Positions 7,693-15,924 of a stretch of 64,000 nucleotides of DNA are shown one piece after another (position 1 is the stretch's first letter; every line of letters starts with the position of its first letter). The notes under the pieces were generated by a model. That model was not told the DNA's origin. It made no database searches and was given only the letters and a program-made list of their open reading frames with translations. Both the position numbers and the translations under genes were made by a program. The stretch comes from CAYHCE01 sp964355015. Lineage in GTDB: Bacteria; Cyanobacteriota; Cyanobacteriia; PCC-6307; Cyanobiaceae. The stretch spans positions 6,603 to 70,602 of the forward strand of contig CAYHCE010000019.1 in assembly GCA_964355015.1 (NCBI GenBank), written 5' to 3'.

Positions 7693-9132
7693 CTAGGGCA
7701 GCAGCCGGGATCCACCGGCAGCGGGCCAGCAGCGGGTGGAGGCGATCAGTTCGTCGTCCTGCAGGGCCTCGCTGCGACGCACCTCCGCCTGGCGGCTCTC
7801 CAGCACGGTGCTGTGCAGCAGTTCGCCCATCGCCTGCCGCAGCGGCGCGCTGGCCTCGAACGCCGCGCTGGCGTCCGCCAGGGTCTGGGGCAGCCGTGGC
7901 GTGAGGCCTGCCCTGCCGCGGCCCGGATCCCCCTGCACCGGCGCCGGCAGCGGGCGGGGGTGCTGCAACGCCGTCGCGATCACGGCCATCACCCCACCCA
8001 GCAGCAGGTAGGGGTTGGCGCTCAGGTCGGCCACCTTCAGCTCCAGATGGGCCGGTTCGCCTGCCGCGCCGGCAGGGATCAGCCGCAGGGCCGCTTCCCG
8101 GTTCTCCACCCCCCACACCTGGAAGGGCGCCGCCCAGCGGCCCGGCGCCAGCCGTCGGTACGAGACGGCCAGTCCGCAGGCGAGGGGCAGCAGCGCCGGC
8201 AGATGCTCCAGCAGGCCCGCCAGCAGCGTTTCCCCGTCCGCTGTCAGACCGGCCACGCCATCGCCGCCGCCGAGCAGGGGCAGCCCCGAGCGGGTCGCGC
8301 TCAGATGCAGGTGGCCGCCATTGCCCACCAGGTCCGCCGCCACCAGCGGCGCGAAACTGCATCGCCAGCCGAACTGCTGGCTCACCCGCTGGATCACCAG
8401 CCGTGCCGCCACCAGATGATCGGCCGCTCGCACCGGTTCGTGCGGTGCCAGGGAGAGCTCGAACTGGCCGCTGCCGTACTCGGGGTGCAGCTGGAGCCAG
8501 TCCAGCCCGGCGGCATCGAGCCCATCCGCCACGGCGCTGAGGTAGTCGAGTCCGCCGATCAGCCGGTCGGCGCCATAGGGACCGCCGGCCACGGCGGGCC
8601 GCCAGGCCCCGTCCGACTCGGGCAGCCCCACCATCCACTCAAGCTCGAAGCCTGCCTGAAGCCTGAGCTCCTGCCCGGCCAGGCTTCGCTGCTGTCGCCG
8701 GCAGAAGCCGCGCTGATCCCCTGCGTAGACAGCGCCCGCGAGCGTGTGGCGATCCCCCGCCGCCCAGACCCAGCCGGAGGCGGCATCGAGCACCAGCAGG
8801 CTGTCGAGATCGGGCACCAGCCGCAGGTCACCGTCCGGCCGGGCCAGCGACTGCAGCGGATCGATCAGCCCTGTGACCCCGAAGGCGTCAGCCACCGGCG
8901 AGAAGCCCACGCCGTCGCGGGCCACCTGGGGCAACCGCTGCAGCGGCACGCCCTTCACCAGGGCCGTGCCGCTGTGATTCACGAAGGTGATCGCCAGCCG
9001 CCGCAGGCCCCGGCCGCTCAGATCGAGCAGAACCGCGTGGGCCTGCCGCTCGTCGGCCTGGCGCCGCTCGAGGCTGCGGAAGGCGTTCGGCACATCGGTA
9101 GCGGCGGAGGTGGGCGACTGCGGCTCGATCAT
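7693..9132 (-). CDS. Glutamine-synthetase-like ligase, divergent (possible gamma-glutamyl-amine synthetase)
   Basis: 479 residues. The GS catalytic architecture is recognisable. An N-terminal beta-grasp-like part is followed by FELEWMVG (metal Glu region), EYGSGQFELSL (matching the family pattern E-xx-xGQxE), GNGGHLHLSA (the HxH nucleotide/metal loop), then ENREAALRLIP and HLELKVADLSANPYLLLGGVMA (matching E-R-xxDxxxNPYL). The canonical Arg-Ser-Ala-Ser segment is altered to Arg-Glu-Ala-Ala, so it is not a classical GlnA. Relatives of this size ligate glutamate to amines or polyamines or have unknown roles. A GNAT gene follows closely, and speA (polyamine synthesis) is elsewhere in the window. 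The exact substrate is not deducible. Confidence 0.75.
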   Translation of the reverse strand: MIEPQSPTSAATDVPNAFRSLERRQADERQAHAVLLDLSGRGLRRLAITFVNHSGTALVKGVPLQRLPQVARDGVGFSPVADAFGVTGLIDPLQSLARPDGDLRLVPDLDSLLVLDAASGWVWAAGDRHTLAGAVYAGDQRGFCRRQQRSLAGQELRLQAGFELEWMVGLPESDGAWRPAVAGGPYGADRLIGGLDYLSAVADGLDAAGLDWLQLHPEYGSGQFELSLAPHEPVRAADHLVAARLVIQRVSQQFGWRCSFAPLVAADLVGNGGHLHLSATRSGLPLLGGGDGVAGLTADGETLLAGLLEHLPALLPLACGLAVSYRRLAPGRWAAPFQVWGVENREAALRLIPAGAAGEPAHLELKVADLSANPYLLLGGVMAVIATALQHPRPLPAPVQGDPGRGRAGLTPRLPQTLADASAAFEASAPLRQAMGELLHSTVLESRQAEVRRSEALQDDELIASTRCWPAAGGSRLLP

Positions 9133-9258
9133 TGCCCGGCCGCCTGGCCGGCGCCAGCGTCAACCACCAGGCAGGCCCTGCCATTCTGCCGCGACTGCGC
9201 CATCAAAGAACTTCGATGACAGGGGTAACCGGCACTGAAGCACCGATGCCGCGACGCC

Positions 9259-10434
9259 TCAGGGCGTGACGAAACACCGTGTGAGCCCGTTCGCGCCATA
9301 AAAGAGAGCCCACTGGTTCACGGCCGGCAACCAGGCGAGCTCGGCGCCCCCCGACGCATCCGAGATCTTCTTGGGGACTCCCACAATGAGCGTCGAACCG
9401 CTCGCCGTCACCGGAAGAGTGTAAGAGCTCTTTGAGCGGATGAGGTAGTGCAGGACGACCTTGTTCGAGTCCTTTTCCGCCCGATAGTGGCTGTTGTTAC
9501 CGGCACTACTCACCGTCTTGATGAGCCTGAGCATCCCTCCCGACGACGGCTGCTCCTAGACGGAGATCTTCTCCTTCCCCGCATTCGTGAACAGAACGGT
9601 CGTGCCGGTCGCCGGATGACGAATCGCGCGCACAGTCTCCTGCGGCGCAACAGGTGCTGTGGCAATTTTCACCAGACTCCCAGGAGTGAAGCCGCCCGCG
9701 CTGTTGATCTGTGCCTCGTAGATCCCGGAGCCAGAACTTGAACCGCTTGCACTGATGAAGATCCAGCCATCATCGCGGGGGCTCTGGGCGGCGCTCGAAA
9801 ATGTAAGACCTTGTGCCTTCAGGGCGGCAACAATATCGGTGAGCTTGCCGTCGCTCAATGGGCCGTAATTCCCCTTCTTCGGACTTACCCCCTCCCCGTA
9901 AGTACTTAATTGGAACGGCATTCCCGTGGCCGGATAGTTGCCTTTGATCGTCAACGGCAGAGGGAGGGGACTGCTCCCCGAAACGGCTGTGCCATTGAGA
10001 TTGAAGCTGAAGGCGTTCCAGTTCGACGGCGGGTTGGCGCGAAAGGCAGCGTGAACGCCCTGGGGACCTCTATAAAGGAGCCCGAGTTTCCCGTCGGGTT
10101 TCTCCAGGAACTCCGGGCCGTTGATATAGGAATCGCCAATGTAGTTAGTGGCGATTGTAGTGAGCGATCCGCCGACGAGAATTCCCGTCGACCGGTCGAT
10201 GCGTGCCACGACGATTTTCGATGAGCCGGTGGCAGTATTCGATGCATAGATAAGATTTTGCTGAGGATCCTGAGGATCGTTACTTATCTCGAAGTCCCCG
10301 TTGACGTTGGCGAGGAGCCTTGTGGGGTCGGCGTTGACACATCCGGGTGGCAAGGCGGCCGCCTCCACGGCGTGCGAAGACCCGAAAATCTGCACGGCAA
10401 CCAGCACGACCGTCGCCACCCTCAATGTTGACGC
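9259..10434 (-). pseudogene. Inactive tandem copy of the exported unknown protein (nonsense codon)
   Basis: This is a paralogue of the gene at 10921-12114, readable over its full length from the N-terminal hydrophobic segment (STLRVATVVLVAVQIFG) to the shared C-terminus TRCFVTP. A TAG at 9556-9558 sits where the intact copy has Trp (KISIWEQPATGG versus KISV-stop-EQPSSGG), and the same frame then continues to the normal stop at 9259. The position of the intact copy's GTG start is GCG here (10432-10434). In the region upstream a one-base difference also breaks the alternative longer frame. So it lacks both a clear start and the last about 98 residues. A truncated secreted product starting elsewhere cannot be excluded. 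Confidence 0.85.
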
Positions 10435-10581
10435 CCTGCGATAGCGACCATTCGTCGGAACGCCACCGAGGTCACCTGGCCCGGAAGTCAGCAATCCTGG
10501 GTCACCATATGGGCCAGCCCCATTACGCCTCTCGAGCCAGAAAGCCAAGGCTCTTCGCAACCGAGGTGCTGCAGAATGCAC

Positions 10582-10920
10582 ACAGCGCGGCGAGACGGTT
10601 CGCAGGCCATGAACCGGCGCCGCTCAGGGCGCGGGTACGAGGGGAAGGAAGCAGGGAGCATGCTGCCCTATAGGCAAGGCCGGTCCCATTCTATACGCTT
10701 GGAATGAAAATGTATGGTATCGGCTAGTACTCCGCCCTATCCTTCGTCAAGCCCGGCCTGCGGCCCAACAGCTCAGTCCAGCTTGCCGCCGTTGACTATG
10801 GCAAACCCGTAGTGTGGACCAGGCTGTGCCAGGGTTCCTGATCAATTCACGAACTAACCCCGCTGGGGTTACCCGATGATCACACGTGTTGGGTTGCCTG
10901 CGCAAAGTCGCCGTGACACC
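10582..10920. other. Gap between the tandem copies, no gene seen
   Basis: The right part of the duplicated upstream region (to about 10720) is followed by about 200 bases unique to this spot. No open frame with recognisable similarity, tRNA or IS end was seen. A hairpin near its right end (10855-10871) is listed separately. The string TATAGAAT on the minus strand (about 10690) could be a -10 element for the left copy, but no convincing -35 accompanies it. Confidence 0.6.
10855..10871 (-). terminator. Hairpin downstream of the intact exported-protein gene
   Basis: TAACCCC-GCT-GGGGTTA is a perfect 7-bp stem with a 3-base loop, 49 bases beyond the stop of the minus-strand gene at 10921. No clear T run follows on the minus strand, so it is a possible but imperfect intrinsic terminator. 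Confidence 0.4.
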
Positions 10921-12114
10921 TCAGGGCGTAACGAAACACCGCGTGATCCCGCTGTTGCCGTAATAGAGAGCCCACTTGTTCGCGAATGGCAGCCAGGCCA
11001 ACTCCGAGCCCTCCGCCACCGCCGAGATCTTCTTGGGGACCCCCACAACGAGCGTCTGACCGCTCGCCGTCACCGCCAGAGTGTAAGAGCCCTTGTCGCT
11101 GGTGCTGCCGTTGCGGACGTAGTAGTGCAGAACGACCTTAGAGGTGGCGGCGGTGTTGCCGCCCTCTTCCGTTCGATAGTGGCCACTGTTCTTCCCCGTC
11201 ACCGTCTTGATGAGCCTGAGCGTCCCGCCCGTCGCCGGCTGCTCCCAGATGGAGATCTTGCCATTCCCCGCATTTGTGTACAGAACGGTGGTATTGGTCG
11301 CCGGATGGCGAATCGCGCGCATACTTTCCTGCGGCACAGCAGGTGCTGAGGCAAGTTTCACGAGCGTCCCAGAAGTGATGCCGCCCGCGCCGTTGACCTG
11401 TGCCTCGTAGATCCCGCTGCCTGAACTTCGACTATTGGCACTGAAGATGATGTAGCCATCGCGCGGGCTCTGGGCGCCGGCTGTCAACGTAAGACCTTGT
11501 GCAGTCAGGACGGCAACAATGTCGGTGAGCTGGCCGCCGCTGAGGGGGCCGTAATAGGCTTTAGTCTGGGTTGGATTGAACTCCGAGTAGGTTCTTTGAC
11601 CCAAGGGCATTGCTGCGCCCGCATAGTTGCCTTTAATCGTCGACGGAAGAGGTGGGGGACTCCCCGTAATGGCAGCGCCATTAACGGTGAACTTGAAGGC
11701 GTTCCAGTTCGACGGCTGGATGGCGCGAAAGACAGCGTGAACGCCTTGGGGACCTCTGTAGATGATCCCGAATGACCCGTTGGGCTGCTGAACGAACTCA
11801 GGGCCGTTTTTGGAAGTATCGCCAGACCAGTTATCGGCGACTGTGGTGAGTGATCCGCCGATGACATTTCCTGTCGTCCCGTCGATGCGTGCCGCGACGA
11901 TTCTCGATGCGCCGGAGGCAACATTCGATATGTAGATCAGATTCCCCTGACCATCCTGAGGATCGGCAGCCAGCTCAAAGTCGCCCTTAACGTTGGCGAG
12001 GACCCTCGCGGGGTCGGCGTTGACACATCCCGAGGGCTGCGCCTCTGCGGCGTGCGAATACCCGAAAACCTGCACGGCAACCAGCGCGACCGTCGCCACC
12101 TTTAGCGTCGACAC
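10921..12114 (-). CDS. Exported protein of unknown function, intact tandem copy
   Basis: 397 residues from GTG 12114, chosen because it gives a signal peptide directly (STLKVATVALVAVQVFGYSHAAEA, cleavage near Ala-Glu-Ala). The frame stays open upstream to 12342, with ATGs at 12291 and 12261, so a longer N-terminus is possible. The mature part begins GCVNADPARVLANVKGDFE and is rich in Gly, Ser and beta-forming repeats such as GPEFVQQPNGSFGIIYRGPQG, IIFSANSRSSGSGIYEA and TTVLYTNAGNGKISIWEQ. This resembles blade-like units of a secreted beta-propeller, but I do not recognise a family. Only two Cys remain in the mature chain, one at each end, so a disulfide tying the ends is conceivable. No neighbour suggests a role. 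Confidence 0.7.
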   Translation of the reverse strand: MSTLKVATVALVAVQVFGYSHAAEAQPSGCVNADPARVLANVKGDFELAADPQDGQGNLIYISNVASGASRIVAARIDGTTGNVIGGSLTTVADNWSGDTSKNGPEFVQQPNGSFGIIYRGPQGVHAVFRAIQPSNWNAFKFTVNGAAITGSPPPLPSTIKGNYAGAAMPLGQRTYSEFNPTQTKAYYGPLSGGQLTDIVAVLTAQGLTLTAGAQSPRDGYIIFSANSRSSGSGIYEAQVNGAGGITSGTLVKLASAPAVPQESMRAIRHPATNTTVLYTNAGNGKISIWEQPATGGTLRLIKTVTGKNSGHYRTEEGGNTAATSKVVLHYYVRNGSTSDKGSYTLAVTASGQTLVVGVPKKISAVAEGSELAWLPFANKWALYYGNSGITRCFVTP

Positions 12115-12571
12115 CCTGCAACAGCGCCCTTTCGCCGGAAAGGCAACGAGGTCACGCGCCCCAGTCGGCAGCGCTCCTGGGTCACCACAGTGGCCAGCGC
12201 CATCCCGCCTGTCGAGCCAGAGGGCCGAGGCTCCTCGCAACCGAGGTGCTGCCGAACCCATAACAGCGCGGGGGGACGGTTCGCAGGCCATGAACCGGCG
12301 CCGCTCAGGACGTGGGTATGAGGCGAAGGACGCGGGAAACATGCTGGTCTATAGGCGAAGCTTCCCCTACTCTATACGCTTGGAGCGAAAGTGCATGGTA
12401 ACGAATTGAACACTGCCCCGTCTTCACTATACCTTTAGTTGCATACGCTCATCGGAACCGATGCAGCCCGCCCCCACCGTCAACGAAACCGCCGACCGCG
12501 GTTCGCCGCCAGGCTGGCTGCGCCTGGCGATGGATCACATCATCCGCCGAAGCTCCCACCGAGGCAGCCAC
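12115..12571. other. Upstream part of the duplicated unit and spacer, no certain gene
   Basis: To about 12400 this is the upstream region of the right duplication unit; part may be coding if the exported protein starts at 12291. From 12401 to 12571 I see only a short plus-strand frame from ATG 12461 (MQPAPTVNETADRGSPPGW) that soon runs into the antisense of the radical-SAM gene. It has natural-looking composition but no recognised match and no clear ribosome-binding site, and may be the stump of a lost gene. Confidence 0.5.
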
Positions 12572-14137
12572 CTAGGCCGAGAGGAGACGGCTCTCCTGGC
12601 GAGGCCGGGCCGTTTCCAGGGAGGCCAGTTGCTCCTCGATTTCCCGGCGCACGATGCTGCGGTACTCCAGGAAGTGCTCATTCTGTGCGCAGACGGTGAG
12701 GTATTGGCCCACCACTTCCGGGTTCTGCCGCAGGATCCCCCAGAGGTTGCGCCAGAAGGCCCAGCGGGTGCTGCGTTGGATGCCCTGCCGCTGAACGACG
12801 ATCAGCAGGGCCCGCAGGTCCACCAGGCTGGGCCACTGGAAGGGCAGGACATAACGCGGTTTGCCCAGCTTCAGAAAGTAGCGGTAGACGCGATCGAGAT
12901 AGGTGTCGGCCTGGTAGAGCGTGTTGAAGGCTTCCACGTACTCCCGTGCGATCTGCTCGATCGGGCGGGTAGGGCTGAAGTTCATCAGTGTGGTCTGGTT
13001 GATGCCGGCCTCCGGACCCAGCAGGCGGCCCTCTCGCTCGAGGCGATGCCACAGGGCGGTGTTCGGCAGCGCCTGCAGCATGGCGAAGGTGGTGGCTGGG
13101 ATGCCGGTGAGCTCGACGAAGGTGACGATGCGATCCCCAGCGCCGGCCTCTTCATTGTCGAAGCCGATGATGAACCCTGCCATGACCCGCAGCCCTGCGG
13201 CGGTGATGCGATCAACCGCCTCGCTGAGGGAATCGCGGGTGTTCTGAAACTTCCTGGTGAGGGTGAGGCTTTCTTCATCCGGTGTTTCGATGCCGACGAA
13301 GACCGCATCGAAACGGCAATCAGACATCATCGCCATCATCTCCGCGTCCTGGGCGAGGTCAACGGAGGCTTCGGTGATGAAGCTGAAAGGATACCCTCTC
13401 GCCTGTTGCCATTGCTGCAGGGCAGGCAGGAGTAACTTCACGTTGCGCTTGTTGCCGATGAAATTGTCATCCACCATGAACACACTGCGTCGCCATCCGA
13501 GTGCATAGAGGCAGTCCAGCTCCTTGAGCAGCTGCTCAGGTGTTTTGGTGCGGGGTTTGCGCCCGTACAGAACGATGATGTCGCAGAACTCGCACTGAAA
13601 AGGGCAGCCCCTGGAGAACTGCACCGACATCGAGTCGTACTGGTTGAGATCCAGCAGATCGAAGCGCGGCACAGGAGTGTTCGTGACATCGGGCTTTTCG
13701 CCGCCGGAGCGGAGCACGCCGCCGCTGTCTCCACGCTCCAGGGCCTCGACGAGCATGGGCAGCGTCACTTCACCTTCATCGAGAACCAGGAAATCGGCCC
13801 CGGCCTGCTCCATATCCTGGGGAATAGAGGTGGGGTAAGGGCCACCGACAGCCACCGTTTTGCCACGCCGCTTGGCTTCCTGGACCTGGGCGATCATGTC
13901 GTCCTTCTGTACGATCATGCCTGAGAAGATCACGATGTCCGCCCAGTCCCATTCCTGCTCGGTTGCCGCACGGATGTTGCGATCGACGAGCTTGAAGGAC
14001 CAGGTCTGGGGCAGCAGGGCCGCCACGGTGACCAGGCCCAGAGGGGGAAGCAGTACTTTTCTGTCGATCAGTTCGAGAACCTTTTCATAGGACCAGAAGG
14101 TCTTCGGAAAGATCGGATAGATCAATAATGCTTGCAT
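12572..14137 (-). CDS. B12-binding-domain radical SAM protein (DUF4070 type), copy 2
   Basis: 521 residues from ATG 14137. The N-terminal Rossmann-like cobalamin-binding domain (1-150) has PKTFWSYEKVLELIDRK and VVALG-type strands ending VAVGGPYPTS. The radical-SAM core begins at FSRGCPFQCEFCD with Cys178, Cys182 and Cys185 (CxxxCxxC), followed by DDNFIGNKRN, EASVDLAQD and GIETPDEESL. The C-terminal about 150 residues are helical, as in the DUF4070 group. Characterised relatives of this B12-radical-SAM class include the hopanoid C-2 methylase HpnP and (bacterio)chlorophyll methylases. It is downstream of a close paralogue (14217-15821), separated by 79 bases, and the two are probably co-transcribed. 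Its own substrate cannot be assigned. Confidence 0.88.
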   Translation of the reverse strand: MQALLIYPIFPKTFWSYEKVLELIDRKVLLPPLGLVTVAALLPQTWSFKLVDRNIRAATEQEWDWADIVIFSGMIVQKDDMIAQVQEAKRRGKTVAVGGPYPTSIPQDMEQAGADFLVLDEGEVTLPMLVEALERGDSGGVLRSGGEKPDVTNTPVPRFDLLDLNQYDSMSVQFSRGCPFQCEFCDIIVLYGRKPRTKTPEQLLKELDCLYALGWRRSVFMVDDNFIGNKRNVKLLLPALQQWQQARGYPFSFITEASVDLAQDAEMMAMMSDCRFDAVFVGIETPDEESLTLTRKFQNTRDSLSEAVDRITAAGLRVMAGFIIGFDNEEAGAGDRIVTFVELTGIPATTFAMLQALPNTALWHRLEREGRLLGPEAGINQTTLMNFSPTRPIEQIAREYVEAFNTLYQADTYLDRVYRYFLKLGKPRYVLPFQWPSLVDLRALLIVVQRQGIQRSTRWAFWRNLWGILRQNPEVVGQYLTVCAQNEHFLEYRSIVRREIEEQLASLETARPRQESRLLSA

Positions 14138-14216
14138 GGGTCTAGCTGGTCCATTAAGCAGTTTTTTAGCTTAGTCGATTCAGGCCTTTTCCCTCAGACG
14201 TCCCATCAAGGTGTCG

Positions 14217-15821
14217 TCATGCAACAGCGATGGGCTGGGCCTGGCTGGTTGCCTGGCCGTGGGTGTGCGCCCACTCCAGCTGGGCCGCAACCTGATCGCG
14301 CACCACGGTGCGGTAGTCGAGGAAGTGCTCGCTCAGCACCAGCAGGCGCAGATAGGCCTTCAACAGCCGTGGCCGTTCCACGGCGATCTGCAGCAACCGC
14401 CGCCAGAACAACCAGCGGCACTCGCTCACGACCCCCTGGCGCCAGAGCAGCGTCAACAGGCCCTTCAGCTCACCACGCCGGGGCAGCTCCGGCCACCAGC
14501 GCCGTGCCCCGGTCCGCTGGCGCTGCCAGCTGGGCAGGCCCAGGGTCCTGCAGTAGCGGAAGACCCGCTCCAGATAGGCCTGCGGCTCATAGAGCGTCGA
14601 GAAGGCCGCCACGAACTCCGCGGCGATCTCCTCGATCGGCCGCGTCGGCCTGAAATTCAGCAGGTTGGTCTGCACCCCTTCGTCGAACTGCGCCTCCAGG
14701 TGCAGCAGCCGCCCTTCCCGCTCAAGTCGGTGCCACAGGGCCGTGCCGGGAAGGGCCTGCAGCACCCCCAGCATCGCCACCGGAATGCCGGTGGCGATCA
14801 CGAAGGCGGTGATCCGCTCGCCGGCCCCGGGCGTTTCGCCATCGAAGCCGAGGATGAATCCGGCCATCACCTCCAGGCCATGAGAGGTGATCGTCGCCAC
14901 GGCCTGTTCCAGCGAGCTGCGCGTGTTCTGCAGCTTCTTGGCCGTGGTGAGGCTGCCCGTGTCGGGGGTCTCGATGCCCAGGAAGACGCTGCCGAAGCGG
15001 CAGGCGGCCATCGTGTCGAGAAGGTCCGGATCGGTGGCCAGATCGATCGAGGCCTCGGTGATGAAGGAGAAGGGGAAGTCGTGGCGGCGTTGCCAGTCGA
15101 GCAGTTCCGGCAGCAGCAGGTTGACGTTGCGTTTGTTGCCGATGAAGTTGTCGTCCACCAGGAACACCTGGCCGCGCCAGCCGGTGTCGCGCAGGGCGTC
15201 GAGTTCGGCCAGGAACTGCCGCGGCGTCTTTGTGCGCGGTCTGCGGCCGTAGAGCACGATGATGTCGCAGAACTCGCACTGGAACGGGCAGCCGCGCGAG
15301 AACTGAACGGCCATCGAGTCGTAGGCCTGCCGATCGAGCAGATCGAAGCGTGGCACCGGCGAGGCGGTGATGTCGGGCTTTTCCCCCGCCGCGCCGAATC
15401 GCCCGCTTCTCTCTCCGCGCTCGAGCGCCTGCACGAACGGCGGCAGGCTGAGTTCGCCTTCGTCGAGCAGGAGGAAATCGGCCAGCGCCAGTTCGGGGGC
15501 GTCGGGCGTGGAGCTGGCATAGGGTCCGCCCACCGCCACGGGCAGGCCATGGGCCTTCGCCCGCCGGATCTGGGCTTCCAGATCCCGTTTCTGAACGAGC
15601 ATCGCCGAAAGGATGACCAGATCGGCCCAGCCCCAGTCGTCGTCGCCGAGGTCGCGAACGTTGCGGTCGACCAGCCGGAACTGCCAGCTCTGCGGCAGCA
15701 GCGCCGCCACGGTGAGCAGCCCCAGCGGTGGCAGCAGCACCTTGCGGTCCACCAGCTCCAGTGCCCTGTCGAAACTCCAGAACGTCTTCGGGAAGGTGGG
15801 GTAGACGAGCAGAACATGCAT
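14217..15821 (-). CDS. B12-binding-domain radical SAM protein (DUF4070 type), copy 1
   Basis: 534 residues from ATG 15821. It is colinear with the downstream copy: N-terminal FPKTFWSFDRALELVDRK cobalamin-type domain, FSRGCPFQCEFCD cluster motif, DDNFIGNKRNVNLLLPEL, and a helical C-terminus with an insertion (WQRQRTGARRWWPELPRR) that the other copy lacks. Conservation between the two is strongest through the SAM core and weaker at the C-terminus, suggesting different substrates or a divided task. Both lack the DxHxxG motif, so cobalamin would be bound without a His ligand from that motif. A membrane lipid or tetrapyrrole methylation is a reasonable guess by family only. Confidence 0.88.
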   Translation of the reverse strand: MHVLLVYPTFPKTFWSFDRALELVDRKVLLPPLGLLTVAALLPQSWQFRLVDRNVRDLGDDDWGWADLVILSAMLVQKRDLEAQIRRAKAHGLPVAVGGPYASSTPDAPELALADFLLLDEGELSLPPFVQALERGERSGRFGAAGEKPDITASPVPRFDLLDRQAYDSMAVQFSRGCPFQCEFCDIIVLYGRRPRTKTPRQFLAELDALRDTGWRGQVFLVDDNFIGNKRNVNLLLPELLDWQRRHDFPFSFITEASIDLATDPDLLDTMAACRFGSVFLGIETPDTGSLTTAKKLQNTRSSLEQAVATITSHGLEVMAGFILGFDGETPGAGERITAFVIATGIPVAMLGVLQALPGTALWHRLEREGRLLHLEAQFDEGVQTNLLNFRPTRPIEEIAAEFVAAFSTLYEPQAYLERVFRYCRTLGLPSWQRQRTGARRWWPELPRRGELKGLLTLLWRQGVVSECRWLFWRRLLQIAVERPRLLKAYLRLLVLSEHFLDYRTVVRDQVAAQLEWAHTHGQATSQAQPIAVA

Positions 15822-15924
15822 CGGCTTGCTGCAAGGTGTGGGTCCTGGCAGGGCAAGGGTCCGATCTCACCTCTAGGCAGCGGTGCGGGGAGCGGCAACT
15901 CCACCGCATTGACGACTCAACGAT

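Larger units (their letters stand above)
9259..12400 (-). repeat. Tandem duplication of about 1.45 kb, diverged
   Basis: Two head-to-tail units, about 9259-10720 and 10921-12400, align along the whole coding part and along roughly 280 bases upstream. Shared landmarks outside the predicted gene include GCAGGCCATGAACCGGCGCC (10600 and 12284 areas) and CTATACGCTTGGA (near 10692 and 12372). Divergence is scattered, with small indels, so the event is not recent. The about 200 bases between the units (10721-10920) show no second copy that I can see. Confidence 0.85.

Noticed and set aside
12461..12580. Plus-strand frame starting MQPAPTVNETADRGSPPGW that looks like a real N-terminus
   Set aside because: It runs within 40 codons into the antisense of the radical-SAM gene, has no clear ribosome-binding site and matches nothing I recognise. 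At best it is the stump of a lost gene.
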